Of a stretch of DNA of 64,000 nt, positions 34,695-45,711 are shown one piece after another. Location of the stretch: NCBI RefSeq assembly GCF_900111865.1, contig NZ_FOJS01000001.1, positions 248,001 through 312,000 on the forward strand, written 5' to 3'. How positions within the stretch are numbered: the stretch's first letter is position 1; every line of letters begins with the position of its first letter. Position numbers and translations under genes: made by a program. The notes beneath the pieces are model-generated. The model saw only the letters and a list, made by a program, of their open reading frames with translations, did no database searches and was not told where the DNA came from. Source of the DNA: Parageobacillus thermantarcticus (GTDB lineage Bacteria > Bacillota > Bacilli > Bacillales > Anoxybacillaceae).

Positions 34695-36461
34695 TTATAA
34701 CACGCTTGCGTGCCCTTGATAAACGGCGCCAAATCCGGCATCGACCGTAATCTCCTGCCCGTCTTTTAAAATCGACGTCGCGTTTTCTACACCGACAATA
34801 ACAGGAATGCCGAGGCTTAACCCAACGACTGCGGCGTGGCTCGTTAATCCGCCTTCCTCGGTAATAATCGCCGCCGCTTTTTCTAACGCTTCCATCATGT
34901 CAGCATCTGTGTTGCACGTCACTAAAATGCCGCCTTCCACCATTTTGCTGATAGCCTCTTGTGCCGTTTTCGCAATAATCGCCTTTCCGAACGCCGACTT
35001 ACGACCAATTCCTTGCCCTTTCGCGATAATGTCTCCAATCACATGGACTTTCATCAAGTTCGTCGACCCCGTTTCTCCAACTGGAACTCCAGCGGTAATG
35101 ACAACTAAATCGCCATGTTTTACTACTCCTGATTTTATCGCTGCTTCCACGGCAATATCAAGCATTTCATCGGTCGTGTTCACTTGTGGTGCAACTTGCG
35201 AGTATACTCCCCATATGAGCGCCAATTTGCGTGATACAGATTCGCTGGAAGTAACGGCTACAATCGGTGCTTTTGGACGATATTTTGACACCATGCCTGC
35301 CGTTTTTCCGCTCACCGTCGGCGTTACAATCGCAGCCACGTCTAAATTTAACGCCGTATGCGCAACAGACTGGCCGATGGCATCAGTAATCGTCGTCGCG
35401 CTTTCTTTTGTCCGTTGTGCTAATATTTCCCGATATTGCAGCGCTTGTTCCGTACGCAAAGCAATTTGGTGCATTGTTTTTACCGCTTCGACCGGATAGC
35501 TTCCTGCCGCTGTTTCTCCTGATAACATCACCGCATCTGTTCCATCAAAAATCGCATTCGCGACATCGCTTGCCTCCGCCCGCGTCGGTCTTGGGTTGCG
35601 CTGCATCGAATCTAGCATTTGTGTAGCCGTAATAACCGGTTTGCCAAGCATATTGCATTTTTTAATTAGCGCTTTTTGGATAAGCGGCACTTCTTCAGCT
35701 GGAATTTCCACACCAAGATCGCCGCGCGCCACCATAAGCCCATCAGCGACTTCTAAAATTTCATCAATATTATCGACACCTTCTTGATTTTCGATTTTTG
35801 CAATGATTTGAATATGAAGCGCGTCGTTTGCTTCAAGCAGTTCGCGGATTTCCAACACGTCGGAAGCGCGCCGCACAAATGAAGCGGCGATAAAATCAAT
35901 ACCTTGCTCGATGCCAAACAAAATATCTTGGCGATCTTTGTCCGTAATGCCTGGCAAATTGACACGAACACCAGGCACGTTGACTCCTTTTTTATTTTTC
36001 AATACGCCGCCATTCAATACTTTCGTTACGATTTCGCGCGCTTGTCGATCAACCGAAACTACTTCTAATCCGATTAAACCGTCGTCGAGAAGAATTTTTG
36101 CTCCAGGAGTAACATCATCAACTAGCTTTTCATATGTAACGGAAATTCTTTTCGGCGTTCCAAGCACTTCTTTCATCGAAATGATAAGCTGTTCTCCTTC
36201 TTTTAGCTCAATCGCTCCATTTTCCATATTATGCGTACGAATTTCCGGACCTTTCGTATCTAAAAGAATAGCTACCGTTTTCCCTGTCCGTTTTACCGCT
36301 TCGCGAATGTTTTGAATACGCCGCCCATGTTCCGCATAATCGCCATGGGAAAAATTTAAGCGCGCTACGTTCATTCCAGCATGGATCAATTCCACAAGCT
36401 TGTCTACACTTTCGCTAGCAGGGCCAATCGTACAGACGATTTTCGTTTTCCGCATCATCAT
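34695..36461 (-). CDS. pyk: Pyruvate kinase
   Basis: Final ATP-yielding step of glycolysis, 586-588 aa. TIM-barrel core with [14 protein letters not shown]/Mg site [17 protein letters not shown] and [12 protein letters not shown], substrate loop [11 protein letters not shown], and B-domain about 70-170. A C-terminal domain of about 110 residues beyond the usual enzyme ([21 protein letters not shown]) is the PEP-utilizer-like extension of Bacillus kinases. The start is ambiguous between three consecutive ATGs (36461, 36458, 36455); the third matches B. subtilis ([15 protein letters not shown]), the first has the best Shine-Dalgarno spacing. Confidence 0.97.
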   Translation of the reverse strand: MMMRKTKIVCTIGPASESVDKLVELIHAGMNVARLNFSHGDYAEHGRRIQNIREAVKRTGKTVAILLDTKGPEIRTHNMENGAIELKEGEQLIISMKEVLGTPKRISVTYEKLVDDVTPGAKILLDDGLIGLEVVSVDRQAREIVTKVLNGGVLKNKKGVNVPGVRVNLPGITDKDRQDILFGIEQGIDFIAASFVRRASDVLEIRELLEANDALHIQIIAKIENQEGVDNIDEILEVADGLMVARGDLGVEIPAEEVPLIQKALIKKCNMLGKPVITATQMLDSMQRNPRPTRAEASDVANAIFDGTDAVMLSGETAAGSYPVEAVKTMHQIALRTEQALQYREILAQRTKESATTITDAIGQSVAHTALNLDVAAIVTPTVSGKTAGMVSKYRPKAPIVAVTSSESVSRKLALIWGVYSQVAPQVNTTDEMLDIAVEAAIKSGVVKHGDLVVITAGVPVGETGSTNLMKVHVIGDIIAKGQGIGRKSAFGKAIIAKTAQEAISKMVEGGILVTCNTDADMMEALEKAAAIITEEGGLTSHAAVVGLSLGIPVIVGVENATSILKDGQEITVDAGFGAVYQGHASVL

Positions 36462-36488
36462 TTTTTCTTCCTTTCCATCGGAAATATA

Positions 36489-37457
<969 letters not shown>

Positions 37458-37612
37458 TCAATTCGTTAATTCGTTCATTGTTTCACAAAACATCAAAAAC
37501 GTCCGACCTCATACGTTAAAATCCATTAACATTCTATAAAATAACACGAAGCATAGAAGAACACAATAGACAGCGGTTAAATTATTTATGAAAAAATGGT
37601 TAACAATATAGC

Positions 37613-37637
37613 AAAGCTGTCTCCAGCATGAGACAGC
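37613..37637 (-). terminator. Weak terminator hairpin after accA
   Basis: GCTGTCTC / GAGACAGC stem (complement of 37629-37636 and 37614-37621 approximately) followed by only TTT on the minus strand. Probably an imperfect stop before pfkA. Confidence 0.5.
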
Positions 37638-37644
37638 CTCGCTT

Positions 37645-38622
37645 TTATTTTACCCGAAGATTGTCGTGAAGAAACGTAAATTGCCCAATTTGTTTAAACT
37701 TTTCATATCGTTGTCGAACAAGCGCTTCGCCGTCTAGCTTTAGCAGTTGCGTTAGCGATCGTTTCAACACCTTATCGATTTCCGCCGCCTGTTGGTCGAC
37801 ATCTCGGTGGGCGCCGCCGCGAACCTCCGGAATGATCTCGTCAATAATGCCAAGCTCTTTTAAATCGTCTGCTGTAATTTTCATCGTTTCCGCCGCACGG
37901 CGGGCAAGCGACGCATCTTTCCACAAAATCGCCGCGGCTCCTTCAGGAGAAATAACAGAATAAGTCGAGTTTTCCAGCATATGAATATGGTTTCCGACAC
38001 CAAGCGCAAGCGCGCCGCCACTTCCACCTTCCCCGATCACGATGCAAACGATCGGTACAGTCAGTCCAGCCATTTCAAACAAGTTTCTAGCAATCGCCTC
38101 GCTTTGCCCGCGCTCTTCCGCCGCTTTTCCCGGATACGCTCCTTTTGTGTCAATAAAGCAAATGATGGGGCGGTGAAATTTTTCAGCTTGTTTCATCAAA
38201 CGCAGCGCCTTTCGATATCCTTCCGGATGCGGCATTCCAAAATTGCGCCGAATATTTTCTTTCGTATCTTTTCCACGCTGATGGCCAATGACCGTCACCG
38301 GCAAACCATCATATTTAGCGATTCCTCCGACAATCGCTTCATCATCTCCAAAACAGCGGTCTCCGTGGCATTCCAAAAAGTGAGTAAACAACCGCTCAAT
38401 GTAATCAAGCGTTGTCGGACGGTTTGGATGACGCGCGATTTGCACGCGATCCCATGGAGTTAAATTCGCGTATATGTCGTTTTCCAACTTCGCAAGGCGC
38501 GCTTCCAATTTTTCAATTTCCGAAGAAAGATCTACGTCCGTAGTTTTCATAAATTCTTTTAACTCGCTAATTTTTTTGCGCAACTCGATAAGCGGTTTTT
38601 CAAATTCTAGTTCTGCCACCAT
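37645..38622 (-). CDS. accA: Acetyl-CoA carboxylase carboxyltransferase subunit alpha
   Basis: With AccD forms the carboxyltransferase that makes malonyl-CoA for fatty acid synthesis, 325 aa. An N-terminal helical segment ([20 protein letters not shown]), then a crotonase-type fold with [37 protein letters not shown] and [19 protein letters not shown]. Overlaps the 3' end of accD by 16 nt, indicating translational coupling that keeps subunits at equal dose. Confidence 0.97.
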   Translation of the reverse strand: MVAELEFEKPLIELRKKISELKEFMKTTDVDLSSEIEKLEARLAKLENDIYANLTPWDRVQIARHPNRPTTLDYIERLFTHFLECHGDRCFGDDEAIVGGIAKYDGLPVTVIGHQRGKDTKENIRRNFGMPHPEGYRKALRLMKQAEKFHRPIICFIDTKGAYPGKAAEERGQSEAIARNLFEMAGLTVPIVCIVIGEGGSGGALALGVGNHIHMLENSTYSVISPEGAAAILWKDASLARRAAETMKITADDLKELGIIDEIIPEVRGGAHRDVDQQAAEIDKVLKRSLTQLLKLDGEALVRQRYEKFKQIGQFTFLHDNLRVK

Positions 38623-39479
38623 CCGTGTTCCCCTCCCCGATGATGAATGTCGAGCACGGTCGTTAATGTATCTTTTAAATCATGGCGATGAATGACGGCA
38701 TCAAGCTGCCCATGCTTCAATAAAAACTCCGCTGTTTGGAAATCTTCTGGAAGTTCCTCGCGCACCGTTTGCTCAATGACACGGCGGCCCGCAAAGCCGA
38801 TGAGCGCTCCCGGTTCCGCAAAATTATAATCCCCTAATGAAGCAAAGCTTGCCGACACTCCGCCTGTCGTTGGATGTGTCATTACAGAGATAATCAGCCC
38901 ACCCTCATCGCTAAACCGTTTAAGGGCGGCGCTCGTTTTTGCCATTTGCATTAAACTTAATACCCCTTCCTGCATGCGCGCTCCTCCAGAAGCGGTAAAA
39001 ATAAGAAATGGCACATGGCGTTCTCCTGCTTTTTCAATCGCACGCGTAATTTTTTCCCCTACGACGGAGCCCATGCTTCCCATTCGAAACGCCGAATCCA
39101 TGACAGCGATGACAAGCGGGTGTCCATTTAACGTTCCTTCGCCAGTAATGACCGCTTCGTTTAAGTTCGATTTCCGGCGATCTTCTTCCAGCTTTTCCAT
39201 ATATCCCGGAAACTGCAACGGATTGACTGATATCATGTCGGCATCATACTCATGAAAGCTTCCTTCGTCTAACAAACTATTAATCCGTTCGCGAGACGGC
39301 ATCGTATGATGATAGCCGCAGCTCATGCAAACCCGTAAATTTTTGATCAGTTCCTTCGTGTACATAATTTTTTTACACTTTGGACATTTTGTCATAATCC
39401 CTTCTGGAACTTCATGCCTCATTTGTTCGGAAGGAATCGATGCATATTTTTTCTTTTTCGTAAACAAGTCTTTCCACAT
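38607..39479 (-). CDS. accD: Acetyl-CoA carboxylase carboxyltransferase subunit beta
   Basis: 290 aa, equal to B. subtilis AccD. An N-terminal zinc ribbon ([14 protein letters not shown] and VCMSCGYHH) also binds its own mRNA in E. coli. The crotonase-fold core follows with [21 protein letters not shown] and [19 protein letters not shown] at 39479 chosen ([19 protein letters not shown]) with GGAGG upstream, rather than the in-frame ATG at 39500. In B. subtilis the malic enzyme gene ytsJ lies next to accD; it is absent here and a GntR gene takes its place. Confidence 0.96.
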   Translation of the reverse strand: MWKDLFTKKKKYASIPSEQMRHEVPEGIMTKCPKCKKIMYTKELIKNLRVCMSCGYHHTMPSRERINSLLDEGSFHEYDADMISVNPLQFPGYMEKLEEDRRKSNLNEAVITGEGTLNGHPLVIAVMDSAFRMGSMGSVVGEKITRAIEKAGERHVPFLIFTASGGARMQEGVLSLMQMAKTSAALKRFSDEGGLIISVMTHPTTGGVSASFASLGDYNFAEPGALIGFAGRRVIEQTVREELPEDFQTAEFLLKHGQLDAVIHRHDLKDTLTTVLDIHHRGGEHGWWQN

Positions 39480-39557
39480 GAGGTGTTTCCTCCTTCGCAT
39501 TGTCGCTCTACCACTACTACTGTATCGGAAATAAGTTGCACTTTTTGTAAAAAAGCG

Positions 39558-40160
39558 TCATCTTTCTTTCGACAATGGGTTTTGTGTTGCTGCTTCCCAT
39601 AGTTTGATAACAGCAGCAACGTCCCGCTTCGCAAACGCTTTTAACATTTGTTCATAAAAATCGTCCGGAAATGAAACGATGCCATGGATCGTTTGAAAAA
39701 AGTCATGAAGCACGCGCCAAATCCGCTCAAGTAAATAGTTTTGCGCAGCCGCCGTCACCCATTTGCAAAAAAGTTCGTAATCGATCGTTTTTTGGCGGAT
39801 CATTTTTTCAAGGTGAGCGAATTCTTGTTCTGTCCAACGCTGGCAGGCAAGCTGCAAACAAAGTCGCTCAATAAGCCATTTCGTTTCTGCTAAATCTTCT
39901 TTTGCACGTTCATCTTGCAAAATAAACATTCCAAGCAAATCAATCAGCCGATGATTCCCCACTTCTTTGATATACGTTCCTTCTCCGCGCCGCGTTTCAA
40001 TTAAACCGAGGAATTCCAGCGCCCGCAACGCTTCTCTTACCGAAGAACGCCCAACTTTCAGCCGCTCTGATAGTTCTCGCTCGGAAGGAAGCTTATCGCC
40101 AGCGACAAGCCCGTCTTCTTTTATCATCTTCCGAATTTGTTCGAGCGTTTCTATATACAC
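39558..40160 (-). CDS. FadR/FCD-subfamily GntR transcriptional regulator (start unclear)
   Basis: About 200 aa. N-terminal winged helix (GDKLPSERELSERLKVGRSS, wing RRGEGTYIKE), then a helical FCD-like effector domain (LAETKWLIERLCLQLACQ ... DYELFCKWVTAAAQ). Such regulators respond to carboxylic acids or acyl-CoA; being upstream of accD suggests lipid or organic-acid metabolism, but this is inference. The only in-frame start codon is GTG at 40160, 22 nt from GGGAGGG; at the expected spacing there is an in-frame TAG instead. See the overlapping ORF at 40093-40245 and the operator at 40267-40277. Confidence 0.78.
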   Translation of the reverse strand: MYIETLEQIRKMIKEDGLVAGDKLPSERELSERLKVGRSSVREALRALEFLGLIETRRGEGTYIKEVGNHRLIDLLGMFILQDERAKEDLAETKWLIERLCLQLACQRWTEQEFAHLEKMIRQKTIDYELFCKWVTAAAQNYLLERIWRVLHDFFQTIHGIVSFPDDFYEQMLKAFAKRDVAAVIKLWEAATQNPLSKER

Positions 40161-40245
40161 TTTCGCGTTTTTTACTTGCTATCCCTCCCTGAACGCTTTC
40201 CTTTTGCGTTTTTCGCGACATCATTACCGACACAAAAAGATGCAT
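40093..40245 (-). CDS. Possible 50-residue overlapping upstream ORF of the GntR gene
   Basis: ATG at 40245 with AGAGG 4 nt ahead opens a frame (MHLFVSVMMSRKTQKESVQG, basic) that runs through the regulator's Shine-Dalgarno and into its first codons in another frame. A six-A run (complement of 40168-40173) lies at the junction; a +1 shift there would enter the regulator frame. It may be a leader ORF coupling translation, or evidence of an indel. Not recognised as a protein family. Confidence 0.3.
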   Translation of the reverse strand: MHLFVSVMMSRKTQKESVQGGIASKKRESVYRNARTNSEDDKRRRACRWR

Positions 40246-40266
40246 TTTTCCTCTGTTTTCCTTCAC

Positions 40267-40290
40267 TGGTCTGACCACCTAATGTTTATA
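40267..40290 (-). promoter_or_regulatory. Probable autoregulatory operator of the FCD-type GntR regulator
   Basis: TGGTCAGACCA is a perfect inverted repeat (TGGTC-A-GACCA, complement of 40267-40277). It has the TGGT...ACCA form typical of FadR/PdhR/LldR-type operators. It lies just downstream of a TATAAA (complement of 40285-40290) in the regulator's upstream region, so binding would block transcription initiation. Confidence 0.6.
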
Positions 40291-40324
40291 CGATATAACA
40301 AAATTAAAAAATAGTAAAGAAACG

Positions 40325-43300
40325 TCATTTTACTACAATATGATCTTCGCCTAGCAACGCTTTCAACGCGGTGATACACTCATCCGTTAACTCCACATCA
40401 TACTCTTCCGAAAGCTTCACCATCTTTTGTTCTTGTTCGTAATATAAAAACACAGGAGTGTTTCCGTGATGCTTTTGCAATAGCTCTTTTAACGCAAATA
40501 ATGTTCCAGCGACGATCTGCTCCGGATCAATTTTTATGTAAAGCGCCGCGGCGAGCGCTGGAGCCAACACTTTGCGAATAACCAACTGCGGCTTTCCCGC
40601 ACGAATATCTACTTTTCCTTCTAATAACTGCACTTCTCCTTTTTTTAAAGCGGAAGCATAACGGCGATATACATCCGGAAACGCAACCGCGTCCATTTCC
40701 CCGCTTTCATCGCTAATCGTAAAAAAGGACATTTCCTCTCCTTTTTTCGTCCTCGTCTTTCTCTCTTGCATAATATACGCTCCGACTTTCACAAGGCGGT
40801 CCGTTTTTTCTCTTATTACACTCATCACCGGCCGCGCTCCCGCCAAGCGAAACGTTTTCCGATGCACGGATGTTGGATGCGGAGAAACGTAAACACCGAG
40901 CAGCTCTTTTTCGTGCATTAGCTTTTCTTCCAGAGAAAAAGGAGGCGCTTCGACATATTTCGGCTTTAACGATATATCGGAAAATAACCCTTCTCCGACA
41001 TATGGGCTGACAAGCTGGGCATGCTCTAAAGCGACATCCATGCTCGCCAACAGCGCCGCCCTTTCGACGCCAAATTCATCAAAGCAGCCGGACAAAATTA
41101 AGGATTCTATCGTTTTTCGGTTGACGCCTTTTCCAAATAAACGGACACAAAAGTCAAAGAAGTCGGCGAAAGGTCCTTTTTTCCGCTCTTGCACAATCGC
41201 TTTCACCGCCGCTGCCCCAACGTGTTTCACTGCAGCCAAGCTGTAGCGGATTTTTTCGTGTTCGACCGAAAAAGAATAGCGGCTTTGATTAATGGAAGGC
41301 GGCAGCAATTCGATCCGCTTTTGCCTTGCCTCATAAATATATAAAGCCACTTTTTCCTCATCGCCGATTGCGCTCGTTAACAGCGCCGCATAGAAATAAA
41401 GAGGATAATGGGCTTTTAAATAAGCAAGCTGGTAAGAAAGCATGCTATAAGCGACGGCATGGCTTCGGTTAAATCCGTAGTTGGCAAAGCGAACGATCAT
41501 ATCATACAAATCGTTGGCAAACGATTCGTCATAGCCTTTTTCCATACAGCCGCTTACAAACGCATTCCGCTGTTGATCCAAAATTTCCTTTTTCTTTTTC
41601 GCAATCGCCCGCCGCAACAAATCTGCTTTGCCTAGCGAAAAACCAGCGATGTTGGCGGCGATTTGCATAATTTGCTCTTGATAAATAAGGACGCCGTACG
41701 TCGGCGCTAAAATCGGCGCCAAATCTGGATGGAGATAAGAAGCTTGTTCTTCTCCGTGTTTTCTTCTTATATACGAAGGGATGTAATCGATCGGGCCCGG
41801 CCGGTACAGCGCGTTCACCGCGACGATATCCTCGAATTGCGACGGCTTTAGCTGCTTTAACACACGCTTCATTCCATCAGACTCTAACTGAAAAATTCCG
41901 TTTGTATCCCCCTCGCTTATTAATTCATATGTTTTGCGGTCATGAAGCGGAATCGCCCGTACATCGATCGTTTTGCCCGTTTGCTGCTGAATAAGGCGGC
42001 ATATATGTTCAAGCAATGTTAACGTGCGCAATCCAAGAAAATCCATTTTTAATAGACCAAGCTGCTCCAACACATCCATCGGATATTGCGTTAAAAACAA
42101 TTCACCATGCCCTTGTTGCAACGGAACGATTTGCGAAAGCGGCTCGCTGCTAATGATCACACCGGCCGCGTGCGTCGAGGTGTGGCGCGGAAGTCCCTCC
42201 ACTTTCATTGCCGTGAAAACCCATCGTTTCATCAAAGCGGAAGACTGAACCGCCTGGCGAAAAGCAGGCGATTGATCATATGCTTCTTGAATCGTAATTC
42301 CGTGTTTGTTAGGAATATGCTTTAGGATGCTTTCCATCTCTTTCGCATCGATCTGCAACACTTTGCCAATGTCGCGGAGGGCCGCCTTGGCGCCAAACGT
42401 GCCGAACGTAATAATTTGCGCCACATATTGTTGCCCGTATTTATTGGCGACATATTGAATTACTTCTTCGCGGCGGTCATCGGGAAAATCAATATCGATA
42501 TCCGGCATCGACACACGTTCCGGATTTAAAAACCGCTCGAATAAAAGGCCGTATTGAATCGGATCGACGTTTGTAATATAAAGCGTGTATGCGACAAGCG
42601 ACCCTGCCGCTGATCCTCGCCCAGGCCCTGTGACAATCCCTTGTTTTCTGGCGAAATTCATAAAATCCCAAACGATCAAAAAATAGTCGCTAAAACCCAT
42701 TTGCCGAATGACATTCAATTCATATTCTAGCCGTTCTATGTAGCGATCAGAAGGGGAAGGAACCCGTTCGCGCAACCCTTCTAGGCAAAGGCGGCGCAAA
42801 TAATCGTCAGCGCTCTCCTTCGTTGGCACGGGATATTTCGGCAGCTTTAACGAGCCAAAATCAATATCAAAACGACATTGTTCAGCGATTTTCCAGCTGT
42901 TTTCCACCGCCGCAGGCAAATCGGAAAACCGCTCCTTCATTTCTTCTGGCGATGTTAAATACCGTTCCCCCGCTATCTCTATTTCTCTTCCCATCACAGT
43001 CCCATGTTTCACCGCCAATAAGCAGCGGTGCACAAACGCATCTTCCTTTTCGATATATTGAACATCATTTGTCGCTACAAGCGGGGTATTTGTTTCTTCT
43101 CCTAAGTCGATTAGCTTCTGTTCATACGGTTCTTTCCGCTTATTTTCCCCCCGCTGCACGGCAAGATAAAAGTCAACCTCAAAAATTTGCTTATACCGCT
43201 CTAATACTTGCTTTGCTTTTGTTATTTCGCCATGTGCGAGCAATGTTTCAATTTGTCCGCTATTTCCCGGAGTTAACGCAATTAATCCGCTGCGGTAATG

Positions 43301-43639
43301 CCATAGCCATTTTTCCGGAATTCCTTCGCTTGTTTTCGTTTGAATCGTACTGCTAATTTTCATTAAATGTCGGTAGCCTGTTTCATTTTTTGCTAATAAC
43401 ACGAGCGGATATGCCTCTTCCCCTTCGAGCACAACGTCCGTGATCATTCCAATAATCGGCTGAATGCCGTAATGTTTGCATTCCATGTAAAAGGGAATCG
43501 CGCCATACAATACGTTTTCATCCGTTAACGCTAACGCAGGAAATTGCAAATCTTTCGCCTTTTTCACTAAATCGCTAATTTTCGCCGAACTTTTTAACAA
43601 ACTGTAGCAGCTGCGAACGTGAAGGTGAACAAACGACAA
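40325..43639 (-). CDS. dnaE: DNA polymerase III subunit alpha, DnaE type
   Basis: The second replicative polymerase of low-GC Gram-positives, extending RNA primers before handing over to PolC, 1104 aa. N-terminal PHP domain (SFVHLHVRSCYSLLKSSAKI), the palm with three catalytic Asp in PDIDIDFPDDRREEV near residue 385-390, fingers/thumb, HhH region, and a C-terminal OB domain (about 960-1040, TKKGEEMSFFTISDESGEMD). Start is TTG at 43639, 7 nt after GGAGG, giving MSFVHLHV as in B. subtilis. No intrinsic exonuclease domain. Confidence 0.97.
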   Translation of the reverse strand: MSFVHLHVRSCYSLLKSSAKISDLVKKAKDLQFPALALTDENVLYGAIPFYMECKHYGIQPIIGMITDVVLEGEEAYPLVLLAKNETGYRHLMKISSTIQTKTSEGIPEKWLWHYRSGLIALTPGNSGQIETLLAHGEITKAKQVLERYKQIFEVDFYLAVQRGENKRKEPYEQKLIDLGEETNTPLVATNDVQYIEKEDAFVHRCLLAVKHGTVMGREIEIAGERYLTSPEEMKERFSDLPAAVENSWKIAEQCRFDIDFGSLKLPKYPVPTKESADDYLRRLCLEGLRERVPSPSDRYIERLEYELNVIRQMGFSDYFLIVWDFMNFARKQGIVTGPGRGSAAGSLVAYTLYITNVDPIQYGLLFERFLNPERVSMPDIDIDFPDDRREEVIQYVANKYGQQYVAQIITFGTFGAKAALRDIGKVLQIDAKEMESILKHIPNKHGITIQEAYDQSPAFRQAVQSSALMKRWVFTAMKVEGLPRHTSTHAAGVIISSEPLSQIVPLQQGHGELFLTQYPMDVLEQLGLLKMDFLGLRTLTLLEHICRLIQQQTGKTIDVRAIPLHDRKTYELISEGDTNGIFQLESDGMKRVLKQLKPSQFEDIVAVNALYRPGPIDYIPSYIRRKHGEEQASYLHPDLAPILAPTYGVLIYQEQIMQIAANIAGFSLGKADLLRRAIAKKKKEILDQQRNAFVSGCMEKGYDESFANDLYDMIVRFANYGFNRSHAVAYSMLSYQLAYLKAHYPLYFYAALLTSAIGDEEKVALYIYEARQKRIELLPPSINQSRYSFSVEHEKIRYSLAAVKHVGAAAVKAIVQERKKGPFADFFDFCVRLFGKGVNRKTIESLILSGCFDEFGVERAALLASMDVALEHAQLVSPYVGEGLFSDISLKPKYVEAPPFSLEEKLMHEKELLGVYVSPHPTSVHRKTFRLAGARPVMSVIREKTDRLVKVGAYIMQERKTRTKKGEEMSFFTISDESGEMDAVAFPDVYRRYASALKKGEVQLLEGKVDIRAGKPQLVIRKVLAPALAAALYIKIDPEQIVAGTLFALKELLQKHHGNTPVFLYYEQEQKMVKLSEEYDVELTDECITALKALLGEDHIVVK

Positions 43640-43745
43640 CGCTCTCCCTCCTTTTCCTTCATTATAGTGGACAAAACTTTTTCGTTGCAAAACATACTCT
43701 TTTCTGTTCGTCCATATATATAGTAAAAGAAAGGGTGGGGCGAGG

Positions 43746-44087
43746 ATGGAAGAAAAAATGGCATTTTTGCCTGCATTTATCCAAAGTTATTTTATCGCCG
43801 CCGGTGTGTTGCTAGGCGGTGCGATGATCGGGGCGCTTGGCGCGTTTTTAAGCGGGGAACAGCCGCTTACGGCAATGTATCGATTTGCTGGTGATTTGCG
43901 AATTTGGGCTGTTGTCGCCGCCATCGGAGGGACGTTTGATACGTTTTATATGGTGGAACGGGGCTTCTTTTTTGGGGAAACTCGCGATATTATTAAACAG
44001 TTTCTTCTCATTCTTTCTGCGATGGGAGGCGCACAGACAGGTGTTACCATCATTACTTGGCTGACGCAGGAGCACATTTCTTCATGA
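43746..44087 (+). CDS. ytrH: Sporulation membrane protein YtrH
   Basis: 113 aa, hydrophobic segments about 11-36 (FIQSYFIAAGVLLGGAMIGAL), 50-68 and 80-104. YtrH and YtrI are mother-cell (sigma-E) proteins needed for normal spore formation in B. subtilis. Divergent from dnaE, and its stop overlaps the ytrI start (ATGA). The upstream CATATATA near 43713 could be a sigma-E-like -10, but I cannot fix a -35. Confidence 0.92.
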   Translation: MEEKMAFLPAFIQSYFIAAGVLLGGAMIGALGAFLSGEQPLTAMYRFAGDLRIWAVVAAIGGTFDTFYMVERGFFFGETRDIIKQFLLILSAMGGAQTGVTIITWLTQEHISS

Positions 44088-44593
44088 GAATCCCGCCTTA
44101 TTATCGCTATCCAACATGGCAGCGTTTTTTCGCCGGGGCCGCGATCGGAGCGCTGATCAGCTGGTTTGTTTTTTTGCATTTATTCGGCGTTTTGCAAGAA
44201 AAACAAGTTCGCCAAATCATCGAACTTCAAGACAAAATTGCCGATTTGGAAAACGAAATCCGCATTTGGCAGGAAGACTACGTCGAACAGAATAAAATAA
44301 ACAAAAAAAAATTGATGGTACAAGAAATTTCTGTCCACCTCGTCAACGCGGAGCAATATAAACTTGACTCTTATACGACATTTCGCATTGAAGAAAGCGT
44401 AAAGGAAGATATTTCTCACTTAAAAGCAAAAGATATCGAAACCGTTTATAACAGCCGGGAGTTGCTAAAGCGTGCTATTGAAAACAAAACATACACCATT
44501 AACGAGCAACCGTATAAGCTGGAAATTCATCATCTGTTTGTCTTTACTACCTTATCGATTGAACTAAAATTAAAGCCGCTGCCTTCCTCATAA
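44084..44593 (+). CDS. ytrI: Sporulation membrane protein YtrI
   Basis: 169 aa. One N-terminal membrane segment (about 14-36, FFAGAAIGALISWFVFLHLF) follows MRIPPYYRYPTWQ. A coiled coil comes next (about 40-75, QIIELQDKIADLENEIRIWQ), then a mixed extracytoplasmic domain. The ATG at 44084 is chosen because it overlaps the ytrH stop and matches the YtrI length; the longer frame from 44057 is not needed. Partner of YtrH in sporulation. Confidence 0.91.
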   Translation: MRIPPYYRYPTWQRFFAGAAIGALISWFVFLHLFGVLQEKQVRQIIELQDKIADLENEIRIWQEDYVEQNKINKKKLMVQEISVHLVNAEQYKLDSYTTFRIEESVKEDISHLKAKDIETVYNSRELLKRAIENKTYTINEQPYKLEIHHLFVFTTLSIELKLKPLPSS

Positions 44594-44600
44594 AAGAGAA

Positions 44601-44631
44601 AATGTCCCGGATCTTGCCATACCGGGACATT
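44601..44631. terminator. Bidirectional terminator between ytrI and nrnA
   Basis: AATGTCCCGG / CCGGGACATT stem (44601-44610, 44622-44631) between convergent genes; T-rich on the minus-strand exit. Confidence 0.85.
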
Positions 44632-44639
44632 CCTTCACT

Positions 44640-45587
44640 TTATTGAGAAAGACACGCTGCTTTCAAATCTTCGATGACGCGGTCCGCGTCCTCCCACGAA
44701 TAAATCGAAGCTCCCGCAGCGAGCGGATGCCCGCCGCCGCGATATTTTTTCGCTACTTCATTCACAATCGGACCTTTGGAACGAAGGCGGACGCGAATTT
44801 CTTTTTCTTCCTCGATAAAAAATACCCATGCGACAATTCCTTCGATATTGCCAAGCAGGCTCACGAGCTGCGATGCTTCCGAAGGAGTGACGCCATATTG
44901 TTCCAGCAGCGATTTCGGCATTTTTACCGCCGCCACGCCTTCTTCGGATACCGTAAAGTTTTGCAGTACATATCCGCTTAAATGCGCCACGTTTAACTTC
45001 GTATTATATAATCCGTCGTATATCTCCGCTAATGAAAATCCGTATTGAATCAGTTCGCTCGCATAACGAAACGTTTTTTCGCTCGTTCTCGGAAAAAGAA
45101 AACGGCCCGTATCCCCGACAATGCCCGCGTAAATAAGGCGCGCTGCTGCTTTTGTCATCACAAGTCCTTCTTCTTTTCCCGCCAAATAAAACTCATAAAT
45201 CATTTCGCTTGTGGAACTTGCGTTTGTATCGACCCATAAGATGTCTCCATACGGATCTTCGTTTGGATGATGGTCAATTTTAATTAATTTTTTGCCAAGG
45301 CGGTAGCGGTCGTCACAAATCCGTTCTTGGTTGGCGGTATCACAAACGATCACAAGCGCGTTGTCATACGTTCGATCATCGATCACATCCATTCGCCGCA
45401 AAAATTGCAACGACTCCTCGTCGTTTCCAACCGTATACACCGTTTTTTCCGGAAAAGATGCCTTCAAAATCTCCGCTAATCCTCCTTGAGAACCGTACGC
45501 GTCAGGATCTGGACGAATATGGCGATGAATGATAATCGTATCAAATTGCTGAATTGCTTTTAAAATTTCCAAACATTTCTCTTTCAT
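44640..45587 (-). CDS. nrnA: Nano-RNase / pAp phosphatase NrnA
   Basis: DHH-DHHA1 phosphoesterase that degrades 2-5 nt RNAs from the 5' end and dephosphorylates pAp (linked to sulfur metabolism), 315 aa. Mn ligands: IIHRHIRPDPDAYGSQ (motif I), VCDTANQERI (motif II), IDHHPNEDPYG (DHH motif III) and GDTGRF (motif IV). The C-terminal DHHA1 motif GGGHPLAAGAS binds substrate. Convergent with ytrHI, as ytqI is in B. subtilis. Confidence 0.95.
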   Translation of the reverse strand: MKEKCLEILKAIQQFDTIIIHRHIRPDPDAYGSQGGLAEILKASFPEKTVYTVGNDEESLQFLRRMDVIDDRTYDNALVIVCDTANQERICDDRYRLGKKLIKIDHHPNEDPYGDILWVDTNASSTSEMIYEFYLAGKEEGLVMTKAAARLIYAGIVGDTGRFLFPRTSEKTFRYASELIQYGFSLAEIYDGLYNTKLNVAHLSGYVLQNFTVSEEGVAAVKMPKSLLEQYGVTPSEASQLVSLLGNIEGIVAWVFFIEEEKEIRVRLRSKGPIVNEVAKKYRGGGHPLAAGASIYSWEDADRVIEDLKAACLSQ

Positions 45588-45711
45588 CTTTCTTCCCCTT
45601 TTTTGCGACTGTATTTTCTTTCATTATACGCGAACAAGAAAGGTCATTGCTAGAATTCTTCCTCATTTCTATGTACAATAAGATAGAAAGAAATGATGGA
45701 GGGTTTTATTT

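Noticed and set aside
42823-43356. 177-codon plus-strand frame inside dnaE
   Set aside because: Antisense to the conserved N-terminal part of dnaE; typical shadow of a real gene.
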